From the NCBI GenBank assembly GCA_002429385.1, contig DIZL01000041.1, positions 23,153-56,949 of the forward strand: a stretch of DNA of 33,797 nucleotides, given 5' to 3'. The notes beneath the pieces are model-generated. The model did no database searches, had not been told where the DNA came from, and saw nothing but the letters and a program-made list of their open reading frames with translations. Of the stretch, positions 1 to 8,757 are shown one piece after another. How positions within the stretch are numbered: position 1 is the stretch's first letter; the number at the start of each line of letters is the position of its first letter. The translations under genes were made by a program, and so were the position numbers. The DNA comes from Prolixibacteraceae bacterium UBA6029. Lineage in GTDB: Bacteria > Bacteroidota > Bacteroidia > Bacteroidales > Prolixibacteraceae.

Positions 1-50
1 AATTATCGGATATTTTATATAGTAGTATATGAAATCATCAAAACTATTTG

Positions 51-58
51 TAATTTTG
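51..58 (+). promoter_or_regulatory. -7 box (TAATTTTG) of a near-leaderless promoter
   Basis: TAATTTTG fits the Bacteroidota -7 consensus TAnnTTTG and ends only 4 bases before the ATG at 63. If transcription starts at the usual distance, the mRNA begins at or next to the start codon. No Shine-Dalgarno sequence is visible and the -33 part is weak. Confidence 0.5.
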
Positions 59-62
59 GTGC

Positions 63-1265
63 ATGGCAATCAGGAAAAAACATATCGAACTAATCAATCA
101 CATTCCCAAAAAGGAATTTACGATTCTCATTGGTGCAAGGCAAATCGGGAAATCTACCCTCCTGAAACAAATCGCTGATGAGCTAATCTCAAAAGGCGAA
201 TTAGTCTATCTGATTAATCTGGAGCGCAAAAATGTATTGCAGGAACTGGATCAGGATACGGAGAATCTTTTTAAGTTTTGTCCTCTCGTCGAAGGGAAAA
301 GGATTATCGTCATGATTGATGAGATTCAATACCTGAAAGATGCCAGTGGTTTTCTTAAGCTTCTGTATGATGAATATGCCGATCGGGTAAAGATTGTAGC
401 AACCGGAAGCAGCGCTTTTTACATCGACAAGGATTTTAAAGACTCGCTTGCCGGAAGGAAACGGATCTTCCAGATGCCTACTTTGGATTTCGACGAATTC
501 CTTGATTTTAAAGATAAACCCGAACTGCTGGACGATTTATCTTCCATGCAAAAAGGGGAGAAACAAAAATCAGTGTATGAAAACATGTTCTGGGCTCTGC
601 TCGATGAATATCTGAATTACGGTGGTTACCCTGCGGTAGTCCTTGAAAACGATTTTGAGGGGAAAAAAGAGCTTCTGAAAGAAATCCGGGATTCGTATAT
701 TAAACGCGATATTTTGGAATCAGCAGTAAATGACGAGGAGAAACTTTACCGTTTACTCATGGTCCTTGCAAGTCAATCCGGGAACCTGATGAATGTAAAC
801 GAGCTGTCAAACACTTTGCGGATAAACAACAGTACAGTAGAAAACTACCTGTATGTTTTGCAGAAGTGCTTTCATATTAGCCTGGTTCGCCCGTTTTATA
901 ATAACCTCCGGAAAGAGCTGGTCAAAATGCCCAAAATATACCTCAACGATTTAGGATTGAGGAATATTCTGATCAACTATTTTGCTCCCATTGAACAACG
1001 TGCCGACAAGGGAATGTTGCTCGAGAATTATGCATTTCGGAAACTGCTTGAGAAACATGATCCTGAACAGGTCAGGTTCTGGCGAACTGCTGATGGCAAT
1101 GAAGTGGATTTTGTAGTAGAAACCTCTTTTCAGAAAGGGTATGCAGTTGAAGTAAAATTTCAGGAAAAGGAAACCAAACTTTCTAAATATAAAGTATTTG
1201 CTGCTGCTTATCCTGATTTCCCATTGAAGATCTGGCATTGGGGAAATATGGATTTGATTTTATGA
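63..1265 (+). CDS. AAA-family ATPase with DUF4143 C-terminal domain
   Basis: This 400-residue protein has an N-terminal AAA_14-type ATPase domain. The Walker A motif GARQIGKST is at residues 24-32, Walker B IIVMIDE at 81-87, and a sensor-like VATGSSAF follows. The middle carries a winged-helix-like stretch, and the C-terminal part is the DUF4143 region, ending in a PD-(D/E)XK-like pattern (NEVDFVVE then AVEVKF). Such ATPases are abundant in Bacteroidota and archaea and often lie in accessory DNA. Their substrate is not established, although the nuclease-like tail suggests a nucleic-acid role (inference). Length and domain order are normal and the gene appears intact. It stands alone, next to toxin-antitoxin genes, and is probably monocistronic from the box at 51-58. 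Confidence 0.9.
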   Translation: MAIRKKHIELINHIPKKEFTILIGARQIGKSTLLKQIADELISKGELVYLINLERKNVLQELDQDTENLFKFCPLVEGKRIIVMIDEIQYLKDASGFLKLLYDEYADRVKIVATGSSAFYIDKDFKDSLAGRKRIFQMPTLDFDEFLDFKDKPELLDDLSSMQKGEKQKSVYENMFWALLDEYLNYGGYPAVVLENDFEGKKELLKEIRDSYIKRDILESAVNDEEKLYRLLMVLASQSGNLMNVNELSNTLRINNSTVENYLYVLQKCFHISLVRPFYNNLRKELVKMPKIYLNDLGLRNILINYFAPIEQRADKGMLLENYAFRKLLEKHDPEQVRFWRTADGNEVDFVVETSFQKGYAVEVKFQEKETKLSKYKVFAAAYPDFPLKIWHWGNMDLIL

Positions 1266-1435
1266 AAGGTTAATTTTATGCAGATTTAAGGTTGAACTTT
1301 AAATTTGCAGAATACTATAGCTTTTTATGAGTAAACCAATACTAAAAGTATCATTAATTGTTACCCTTTGTAGTGTTACAAAAGATGCTTGATGAAAAGA
1401 GTGTTTAATGTTCGTGAAATAATTCAGATTACACA

Positions 1436-1687
1436 ATGAAAACGCTGAAAGTGATTGTATGCAAGGCAGGTAAAGGAGTATCAGCACACTTGCCCGAAGT
1501 TGATGGATATGTGATTGCCCGTGAAACTGTTGAAAAGTTAAAGCGTGATTTGCCGGATGGGCTTTCCTTTCATATCGAAGGATTGTATGAAGAGGAGCGC
1601 AAACCATGGATGAACGAACCCTTACTTATTCAAGGCTCAAAAGATTCTCAGGTTGTCTTTGGTTTTAGTTTTGTCCGATCTAAATAG
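1436..1687 (+). pseudogene. Truncated HicB-like antitoxin remnant
   Basis: The first ~60 residues (MKTLKVIVCKAGKGVSAHLP onward, through LPDGLSFHIEGLYEEE) look like the N-terminal half of the HicB-like antitoxins of Bacteroidota. From my knowledge of the family, full-length members continue for another ~70 residues with a helix-turn-helix region. Here the similarity stops near residue 62 (WMNEP) and the frame runs into 20 unrelated residues. These overlap, antisense, the 3' end of the small gene at 1648-1800. No HicA toxin is visible: the upstream 170 bases hold only tiny ORFs (1327-1392 and 1392-1439, the second overlapping this start by ATGA). A broken antitoxin is the simplest reading. An intact short HicB-like protein is the alternative. 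Confidence 0.6.
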
Positions 1688-1800
1688 GCTTGCAACTGCT
1701 CAAAGGTCATACCTTGTATGTCCTTTGAAATATTGTCTTTAATCTCCCGGAATGTTTTGACTGTATCAAACTCTTTTTCCTTTTTATTGATCGTTTTCAT
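1648..1800 (-). CDS. Small PIN-associated antitoxin-like protein, 50 residues
   Basis: The frame starts at ATG 1800 and ends with TGA at 1648. It encodes a charged 50-residue protein beginning MKTINKKEKEFDTVKTFREI, with a second helix-like part KDIQGMTFEQLQAYL. It overlaps the 3' end of the PIN gene by 17 bases in another frame, so the two are probably translationally coupled. Small proteins with a KEFDTVKTFR...MTFEQL layout next to PIN-domain genes are familiar from Bacteroidota genomes, so I infer the antitoxin of the pair. No DNA-binding fold can be assigned by eye. Its last codons overlap the truncated HicB-like ORF on the other strand. Confidence 0.65.
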   Translation of the reverse strand: MKTINKKEKEFDTVKTFREIKDNISKDIQGMTFEQLQAYLDRTKLKPKTT

Positions 1801-2251
1801 AACCTACAATTTCTTTGGGTGAGCGAATATCTAACGTCGAATGCCCTAATTTAAGGTTTACCGAATTATATCCACGAATTCTATAAACATTTACAATGTG
1901 TTTAAAATTCCAACTAACTAAAACATCAACTTTACTTAAGGTGGCAACTGCAATGTGTATGCAATCGTCTAAACTGGTTTGACCAACAACATTTTCGTCA
2001 ATGTATGTTTGTCCAAGTTGTAATGCTTCGGGAGTAACTCTAACTACTTCTTTATGCTCGTCTTTTATGTCTTGAAAAAAGGCTTTTACACGTTCTGGTG
2101 CTTTAGAAAGTTCACTTTCAGTCAGGTTTGAATAAACACATTTTATCTGACCCAAAGCAACCTTTTCAAAGAGCAAAGTTGTTTCCTCTTCAAATTCAGT
2201 GTCAAACATACCACCGAATATTGATGTGTCAAAATAAAACCGTTGAATCAT
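1784..2251 (-). CDS. PIN-domain ribonuclease, toxin of a type II TA module
   Basis: This 155-residue single PIN domain is expected to cleave RNA using Mg2+ or Mn2+. The N-terminal FYFDTSIFGG holds the first catalytic Asp (D8). E45/E47 in NLTESELSK and D95/D96 in TSLDDCIHIA complete the acidic cluster, and SWNFKHIVN near residue 113 is the usual end of the fold. The length is normal. The toxin gene comes first and its 3' end overlaps the 50-residue partner at 1648-1800. A strong -7 box lies 5 bases upstream of the ATG, so the message is almost leaderless. The PIN assignment is firm; the toxin role rests on the gene arrangement. Confidence 0.87.
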   Translation of the reverse strand: MIQRFYFDTSIFGGMFDTEFEEETTLLFEKVALGQIKCVYSNLTESELSKAPERVKAFFQDIKDEHKEVVRVTPEALQLGQTYIDENVVGQTSLDDCIHIAVATLSKVDVLVSWNFKHIVNVYRIRGYNSVNLKLGHSTLDIRSPKEIVGYENDQ

Positions 2252-2256
2252 AGTAG

Positions 2257-2264
2257 CAAATTTA
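2257..2264 (-). promoter_or_regulatory. -7 box (TAAATTTG) of the PIN toxin promoter
   Basis: On the minus strand TAAATTTG matches TAnnTTTG and is separated from the PIN ATG (2251) by only CTACT. The predicted transcript starts about 2 bases before the start codon. A TTG lies about 15 bases upstream, somewhat close for a -33 element. Confidence 0.5.
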
Positions 2265-2377
2265 CTATTTTTTCTGTCACAATATCATCCTGATATTTTA
2301 ATCAGTAATGATAATAACGGCTGTTTAACGGGTAGATGCAAAACACATTCTGTTGTCCAAATAGTATATAATGAAGA

Positions 2378-2405
2378 AAACCCGGATCCATCAGAACCCG
2401 GGTTT
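2378..2405 (-). terminator. Intrinsic terminator after the isomerase/epimerase gene
   Basis: AAACCCGG (2378-2385) pairs perfectly with CCGGGTTT (2398-2405) around a 12-base loop. Read on the minus strand, the 3' arm ends GGGTTTTCTT, giving a short U-rich tail. It lies 60 bases past the stop codon at 2465 and would end the minus-strand transcript there. Confidence 0.65.
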
Positions 2406-2464
2406 ATGTGTAATTACATTGATTTTTAACAGTAAACCGTGACTGCCAACCTATCACTTCCCCA

Positions 2465-3370
2465 TTAGGCTTTCTTCCACTGTTCGCGCATCAGTTTAAC
2501 AGCAGCAGGCAGCGTTATTTTGGCATCACCTACCGAATCACACTCAAAGCTGATATAATCCTGGTAGTTGATTTCCTTTAGTCCCCTGAAACCATTGATG
2601 TAGTTATCGGCTTCACCATCTTCTCCGGGCATCTTACGGCGTTTGCGGCTGGCAATATGCACATGGTGCAGATAATCGCCTGCCGAAAGAAATGCTGCCC
2701 TGTCGTTGGTTTCTTCACTGGTCATGTGCCAGAAGTCGCCCATCACGGCTGCACCGGCGGTGTTCGCATCACGCACGATAGCTGCCCCATCGGCTACCTG
2801 TCGGCAGAAATAGCATTCTCCGCGGTTTAGGGGTTCAAGCAATATGCGGGTTTTATTCTGAAGTGCAAAATCACCCAATTCCTTCATCTGACCTATCAGG
2901 AGCGTACGTGCCTCTTTGTCAGGCAAAGACTTTTGATTGTTGAAGGCTGGTACAAAAATCACCCCGGTAGAGCCAAGTTCACCGGCAGCAGCGATGATTA
3001 CCTTCATCGAGTCCATGCATTTCTTCTGAATGGCAGGATCGTCGGCAATCAACCAACCATCGAACCCGGCGCATATTGCGCTGACTTTCAGGTTACGGTT
3101 CTGTAAGGCTTTCTGTATTTCACTGACTCTTTTTTCAAGGCCGCCTCCCCAAAATTCTATCCCTACAATTCCCAAAGATTCAATGAAGTCAAGCTTTTCG
3201 CTTAACTCTTTTCCAGGGGCAACGCCTTCCTGACAGGAAATATTCAGTTTTGCAGAGTTCTTTTTATGGGATTGGGATTCACCTCTGAAAGAAGAGAACA
3301 GGCCTCCTGATGCAGCCAGAGCTGCACCAGAAACGGCTGTTCCCAAAAATGATCTTCTGTTGATTGTCAT
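2465..3370 (-). CDS. Tat-exported sugar phosphate isomerase/epimerase (TIM barrel)
   Basis: This 301-residue protein of the xylose-isomerase-like TIM-barrel superfamily (AP endonuclease 2 / hydroxypyruvate isomerase type) starts with a twin-arginine signal: NRRSFLGTAVSGAALAASGG at residues 3-22. Barrel features include FIESLGIVGIEFWGGGLEKR, a metal-ligand-like glutamate in RILLEPLNRGE, GDFWHMTSEE with the usual Asp/His, HVHIASRKRR, and a terminal glutamate in YISFECDS. It would act in the periplasm on a sugar or keto-sugar, but the substrate cannot be read from sequence. The start lies 12 bases after the stop of the Tat-exported oxidoreductase gene, so they form one operon. Such pairs are common in Bacteroidota carbohydrate loci. 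A terminator follows. Confidence 0.85.
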   Translation of the reverse strand: MTINRRSFLGTAVSGAALAASGGLFSSFRGESQSHKKNSAKLNISCQEGVAPGKELSEKLDFIESLGIVGIEFWGGGLEKRVSEIQKALQNRNLKVSAICAGFDGWLIADDPAIQKKCMDSMKVIIAAAGELGSTGVIFVPAFNNQKSLPDKEARTLLIGQMKELGDFALQNKTRILLEPLNRGECYFCRQVADGAAIVRDANTAGAAVMGDFWHMTSEETNDRAAFLSAGDYLHHVHIASRKRRKMPGEDGEADNYINGFRGLKEINYQDYISFECDSVGDAKITLPAAVKLMREQWKKA

Positions 3371-3382
3371 ACTTTTACGATT

Positions 3383-4735
3383 TTATCCTTGATTGGCATC
3401 ACCGGGAATAGCCACTTTTGCTTTATCCACAATACCTACTTTACCCATCACATAGGTTGTTGGCCCAAGCTTCAGGTCAGAGTTCATCATTTCGTCCCAG
3501 GTCACTTCTTTACCAGTATAGGCTGACATACGTCCCATAATGGCAGTCATGTTTGAAATGGCTGTCTGTTCGGCTTCATTGATCGGAATGTTCTGACGGA
3601 TGCAGGTGATAAGGTCGATGTGCTCCTGAACGTAAGGATTCATTTTTACATTCTTCATCGGCTGACCCTTTTCGTCAAGGGGATATTTATATGCAAATTT
3701 CTCCTTGTCTTGTAAATTCCAGATCGTGTTACAGCAGTTCGATTTGCCTTCTGTTCCCATGATAAATTCGGAATTATTATTTGCGGTGCCATTGATCTGG
3801 CGGCACATGCTGTGCATGTGCATCCCGTTGTCGTACACAAAATCCACACTGAAATTGTCATACTGATCCCCTGTTACACGGCGTTGACGGGAACCGAAAC
3901 CTACCGCTTTTACAGGATGCTTTCCGATAAACCAGGTCATTACATCCAGATTGTGTACGTGTTGTTCCACAATATGGTCTCCCGAAAGCCATTGCCAGTT
4001 TACCCAGTCGCGGATCATGTATTCCATTTCAGACCATGAGGCCTGAGGGTTGCGATACCACAGTTGATTCTGATTCCAGTAGCAATTAGCAGAGGTAATC
4101 TCGCCAATGGCGCCACTCATGATCTGTTTGTAGGTTTCAACATAATCGAGCTGGTGACGGCGTTGTGTTCCTGTAACGATCTTCAGTCCCAATGATTCAG
4201 CTTTCTTGGCTGAAGCCATTACAGAACGTATGCCTACAGGGTCAACTGCAACAGGTTTTTCCATGAAAATATTCTTACGGGCCTGAACGGCAGCCTCGAA
4301 ATGCAACGGACGGAAATGAGGAGGGGTAGCCAGGATAACCATATCTACACCCGAATCCAGTACCTTTTCGTAAGCATCGAATCCTACAAATACCTTATCA
4401 TCAGCCACTTCCATGTTCTTTTCCTTTTTCAGCTTTTCACGGCAGGCAGTCACATTGTCAAGGAAAGTGTCGCCCATTGCATAAATAATCAGGTTTGGGC
4501 CTGCATCCAGGAAGTTGATCATGGCACCCGATCCGCGTCCGCCGCAACCAATAATCCCAACTTTAATAGGTGGCCCGTCAGGAGCTTTCTCTAAGAGAGG
4601 CGGAAGGTTCAATGCTACAGCAGTTTTTTTTGGTCCTGAACATGAACTCAGCATGTTCACCCCGATGGCCCCTACAGCGCCTATGGTTGCTGCACTGGTC
4701 AGAAATTTTCGTCTTGAAAAGTTTGATTCACTCAT
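3383..4735 (-). CDS. Tat-exported Gfo/Idh/MocA family oxidoreductase
   Basis: This 450-residue NAD(P)-dependent sugar dehydrogenase-like protein begins with a twin-arginine signal (SRRKFLTSAATIGAVGAIG), followed by LSSC at residues 29-32, which could also serve as a lipobox. The Rossmann fold has VGIIGCGGRG at 59-68 and the family EKP motif (FMEKPVAVD) at about 158-165. The catalytic HNLD pattern is at 261-264 in EQHVHNLDVM. Tat export fits a protein that folds with its nicotinamide cofactor before transport. Relatives oxidise or reduce sugar hydroxyls, and some (GH109) use NAD+ to hydrolyse N-acetylgalactosaminides, so a glycosidase role is a real alternative. It is co-transcribed with the TIM-barrel gene downstream and lies 129 bases after the cytochrome fusion gene. 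Confidence 0.87.
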   Translation of the reverse strand: MSESNFSRRKFLTSAATIGAVGAIGVNMLSSCSGPKKTAVALNLPPLLEKAPDGPPIKVGIIGCGGRGSGAMINFLDAGPNLIIYAMGDTFLDNVTACREKLKKEKNMEVADDKVFVGFDAYEKVLDSGVDMVILATPPHFRPLHFEAAVQARKNIFMEKPVAVDPVGIRSVMASAKKAESLGLKIVTGTQRRHQLDYVETYKQIMSGAIGEITSANCYWNQNQLWYRNPQASWSEMEYMIRDWVNWQWLSGDHIVEQHVHNLDVMTWFIGKHPVKAVGFGSRQRRVTGDQYDNFSVDFVYDNGMHMHSMCRQINGTANNNSEFIMGTEGKSNCCNTIWNLQDKEKFAYKYPLDEKGQPMKNVKMNPYVQEHIDLITCIRQNIPINEAEQTAISNMTAIMGRMSAYTGKEVTWDEMMNSDLKLGPTTYVMGKVGIVDKAKVAIPGDANQG

Positions 4736-4864
4736 GGTTAGTTGGTTTTATATTATTCATTTAATTCTATCAAACGGGTTAGTAACAAATACATTTGATA
4801 TTAAGCCCCAATATACAAATTTTCTACTTAATTCTGTCATTTACAAAGCGTAAAATAATCCCGC

Positions 4865-6418
<1,554 letters not shown>

Positions 6419-6724
6419 CGATGGTTTAAATTATAGTGATTTAACTTGATTCAGGTTGTCCAAAAATAATAAAAATAGAAGAATAAAATGAACCCAAATC
6501 CGGTCAAAAGTTAAAAGCGAACAAAACTCCATGATAAAAATGGATTTGTCCATACCTGTATTCAGGCAAATCACCTTTTCAAAATGTAGAATATTTGCTG
6601 ATAGAATATTCAGGCTACCAGGCCTCTTCAAAGTGCTTGTTTACGAGAAGGCTATTCCCTAAAGCGGCCAGGAGGAGGTATCCCGGCTTGAATACGTTTG
6701 GGTTTGGGTAGGGTTTCCTTCAGT

Positions 6725-6757
6725 ATATCTGTGTTATATCTGTGTTCTATCTGTGTT
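6725..6757. repeat. Three tandem 11-bp repeats (ATATCTGTGTT)
   Basis: ATATCTGTGTT occurs twice and CTATCTGTGTT once, head to tail with exact 11-bp spacing, about one helical turn. They lie in a divergent promoter region and could be a stacked protein-binding site or simple slippage. Nothing in the sequence decides between these. Confidence 0.7.
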
Positions 6758-6941
6758 TAATTGATGATTTGAATACAGATAACAAACAATCACTAATCAA
6801 ATCATAAAGCGCAAACCCTTCTCAATCCCCTCCCTGATACCTTCTATGCCAGTCGAAAGCAGTTTCAGTGCTTTTCTGAGGAACATCTGACTTTTAATCA
6901 TCACAGGATGAAAAGTAATCCAAATTGTAGTCCTTTAATTG

Positions 6942-6971
6942 TTTGAACTCAAATAAAGGCATTTATCTTTG
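6942..6971 (+). promoter_or_regulatory. Bacteroidota-type promoter of the NahK-like kinase
   Basis: TTTG at 6942-6945 (-33 element) and TATCTTTG at 6964-6971 (TAnnTTTG) are separated by 18 bases, a good match to the phylum's housekeeping promoter. The predicted start is near 6975, giving a leader of about 27 bases before the ATG at 7002. Confidence 0.65.
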
Positions 6972-7001
6972 TGCTTATCAAAGGACTAAACAAATATTTC
7001 T

Positions 7002-8099
7002 ATGAATCTGGAAAAGATAGCTGCCAACTTTCAAATTCAAGGCGCCATTGATCGGGTTACTCAACTGGGCGAAGGATTTATCAACGACACTTATGTCATT
7101 TATACCAAAGAAGAATCGGGTACGAACTACCTGCTGCAACGTAAGAACAAGCGGATTTTTACCGACGTACCGGCCATGATGGAAAACATCAGAAAGGTTT
7201 GTACACATATCAAGGCAAAAGTGATTGCCCGGAACGGAGACCCGATGCGCGAGGCAATGACCCTGGTCCCGGCGCTCGACGGTAAACTGTACTTCGAGGA
7301 CGAAGAGGATGAATATTGGGCTGTATGTGTTTTTATTGGCGATACCCTCACCTATCAATCGGCTAAGACTCCTGAACTGGCATTTCAGGGAGGTAAAGGA
7401 ATCGGAATGTTTCAGTCGATGGTTTCAGACATGAATGAACCCTTAACCGATATCCTTCCCGGATTCCACAACATTCGCTACCGGTTTAAGCAGTGGGACG
7501 CGGTTTTGGCTAAGGATCCCGCAGGCCGGAAAGCTAAATTGACGAAGGAAATCAATTGGATTGAAAGCCGCCGTGAGGAAATGCTTCGCTTCTGGGAACT
7601 GGTTGAAAACGGTGAAATTCCGACACGGGTCACCCATAACGATACCAAGATCAACAACATTCTATTCGACCAACAGGGCGAGGTCTTGTGCATGATCGAC
7701 CTGGATACCGTTCTGAACAGTACCTGCCTCAACGATTTTGGCGACGCAATGCGTTCATATACCAATACCGGACAGGAAGATGACGAAAACCTTGATGCCG
7801 TTTCGTGCGATTTAGCTATTTTTGAAGGATTTACACGGGGGTACTTATCACAAACCATAGGCTTCCTGAACGAAAAAGAGCTTGAATATCTGGCCTTTTC
7901 GGCCAGGTACATTACCTACGAGCAGGTCCTGCGCTTTTTGATGGATTACATTGACGGGGATAACTATTATAAAATCAAACACCCCGAACACAATTATCAG
8001 CGTACGCTGGCTCAATACCAGTTGCTGACCAGTATGGAAGAACAATATCCTGAAATGTGCAAGATTGTTCAGACTGTCACCAATGAATTAAGTCATTAG
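7002..8099 (+). CDS. NahK-like N-acetylhexosamine 1-kinase (APH-fold phosphotransferase)
   Basis: This 365-residue protein has the aminoglycoside-phosphotransferase/choline-kinase fold. The N-terminal GEGFINDTYVI (residues 23-33) and YLLQRKNKRIF resemble N-acetylhexosamine 1-kinase (NahK) and its relatives. The catalytic loop THNDTKINN is at 211-219 (D214 catalytic base, N219 metal ligand), and MIDLDTV at 231-237 provides the metal-binding aspartates. NahK phosphorylates GlcNAc/GalNAc at C1 in the cytoplasm, feeding nucleotide-sugar pathways. A GH20 hexosaminidase lies 8 kb away, in keeping with amino-sugar use. The exact sugar is not proven, so another sugar kinase of the same fold is possible. 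The last codons lie in a 14-bp tandem duplication (8091-8118). Confidence 0.75.
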   Translation: MNLEKIAANFQIQGAIDRVTQLGEGFINDTYVIYTKEESGTNYLLQRKNKRIFTDVPAMMENIRKVCTHIKAKVIARNGDPMREAMTLVPALDGKLYFEDEEDEYWAVCVFIGDTLTYQSAKTPELAFQGGKGIGMFQSMVSDMNEPLTDILPGFHNIRYRFKQWDAVLAKDPAGRKAKLTKEINWIESRREEMLRFWELVENGEIPTRVTHNDTKINNILFDQQGEVLCMIDLDTVLNSTCLNDFGDAMRSYTNTGQEDDENLDAVSCDLAIFEGFTRGYLSQTIGFLNEKELEYLAFSARYITYEQVLRFLMDYIDGDNYYKIKHPEHNYQRTLAQYQLLTSMEEQYPEMCKIVQTVTNELSH

Positions 8100-8181
8100 G
8101 AAAGAGTCATTGGGAAAGAGAAAAAAGGAATTAGGAAAGAGGAAAATCGGATGAATTGGGTGGTTTCTGGATGAGTTTATT

Positions 8182-8189
8182 TAAATTTG
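8182..8189 (+). promoter_or_regulatory. -7 box (TAAATTTG) upstream of the small gene pair
   Basis: TAAATTTG fits TAnnTTTG and lies 45 bases before the TTG start at 8235. A TTG at 8156-8158 is a distant -33 candidate. It indicates that the small genes at 8235 and 8483 have their own transcription start. Confidence 0.4.
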
Positions 8190-8234
8190 CAATTAGGATG
8201 TTTTATCTCTATCAATTAATTAAATACTATTTCC

Positions 8235-8486
8235 TTGAATATCAATAAAAGACAAGATAACGAAAAGAAATTCCCCAAATGGGAAGAATTACCTGATGGT
8301 TCAAGAAAGTATTGGTTTGAAATTGAAGGAAGAACCGGATGGAAAGCCAGATACGTAAAAGTCGTTGACCAAAATGAAGTAACATTAACCTTTGGGCAAG
8401 AGATTTATAATGATTTGGGAGTTCTGGTTGAAGTACATGAAAAATACCCTATTGATAAAGGACATAAAAAAACAGAGAACAAATGA
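8235..8486 (+). CDS. Unknown 83-residue protein, first of a coupled pair
   Basis: The most upstream plausible start is TTG at 8235; there is no ATG in frame near the conserved-looking part. The protein is soluble, rich in aromatic and charged residues (FPKWEELPDGSRKYWFEIEG, then GWKARYVKVV, ending VEVHEKYPIDKGHK), and looks like a small all-beta fold. I recall similar small proteins followed by an ~87-residue partner in distant bacteria, but I know no function. The stop codon overlaps the next start as ATGA, so the two are translationally coupled. A 16-codon ORF (8198-8248) overlaps the 5' end in another frame. Confidence 0.65.
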   Translation: MNINKRQDNEKKFPKWEELPDGSRKYWFEIEGRTGWKARYVKVVDQNEVTLTFGQEIYNDLGVLVEVHEKYPIDKGHKKTENK

Positions 8487-8746
8487 TACTGACGAAACAA
8501 CAATTAGCGGTTAATATGTTGAACTATCTACAGCATAAAACGACACTCCCCGAACTGGTTGAATGGGCTGAAAGCGCTTTTATGGATGGCGAAATACAAG
8601 GTGAAGACCCTGAAGTTGTACGCGATATATTGGCCCGGCTTGGCCTGGCAGATGTAAAAGCATTCGGGCTTTTCTGGGAGGAATGTAATGATATCATGCT
8701 CAGACTGGGCTATGTTTTAAAGATTGATGCCGGTCTGGTTGCTTAA
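8483..8746 (+). CDS. Unknown 87-residue protein, second of a coupled pair
   Basis: This ATG overlaps the stop of the preceding gene (ATGA). The protein is predicted to be mostly helical and acidic: LTKQQLAVNMLNYLQHKTTL, ELVEWAESAFMDGEI, VVRDILARLGLADVKAFGLF and EECNDIMLRLGYVLKI. There is no signal peptide or membrane segment. Tight coupling to a small beta-rich partner, at a place flanked by unrelated genes, is what toxin-antitoxin or two-subunit modules look like, but no toxin or DNA-binding fold can be recognised. I do not assign a function. Confidence 0.65.
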   Translation: MILTKQQLAVNMLNYLQHKTTLPELVEWAESAFMDGEIQGEDPEVVRDILARLGLADVKAFGLFWEECNDIMLRLGYVLKIDAGLVA

Positions 8747-8757
8747 ATTGTAAACAA

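Larger units (their letters stand above)
6419..7001. other. 583-bp divergent intergenic region
   Basis: This region separates the minus-strand cytochrome fusion gene from the plus-strand kinase gene. It contains three tandem 11-bp copies of (A/C)TATCTGTGTT at 6725-6757 and the kinase promoter at 6942-6971. It also holds a minus-strand ORF of 34 codons (6797-6901) with a basic, amphipathic peptide that I cannot support as a gene. No RNA gene or long hairpin was recognised. Confidence 0.5.

Noticed and set aside
951..1238. 95-residue minus-strand ORF opposite the AAA ATPase
   Set aside because: Antisense shadow of a well-supported gene with no motif of its own.
6431..6631. 66-residue minus-strand ORF upstream of the cytochrome fusion
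   Set aside because: Low-complexity hydrophobic translation in an AT-rich promoter region, with no recognisable family or coupling.
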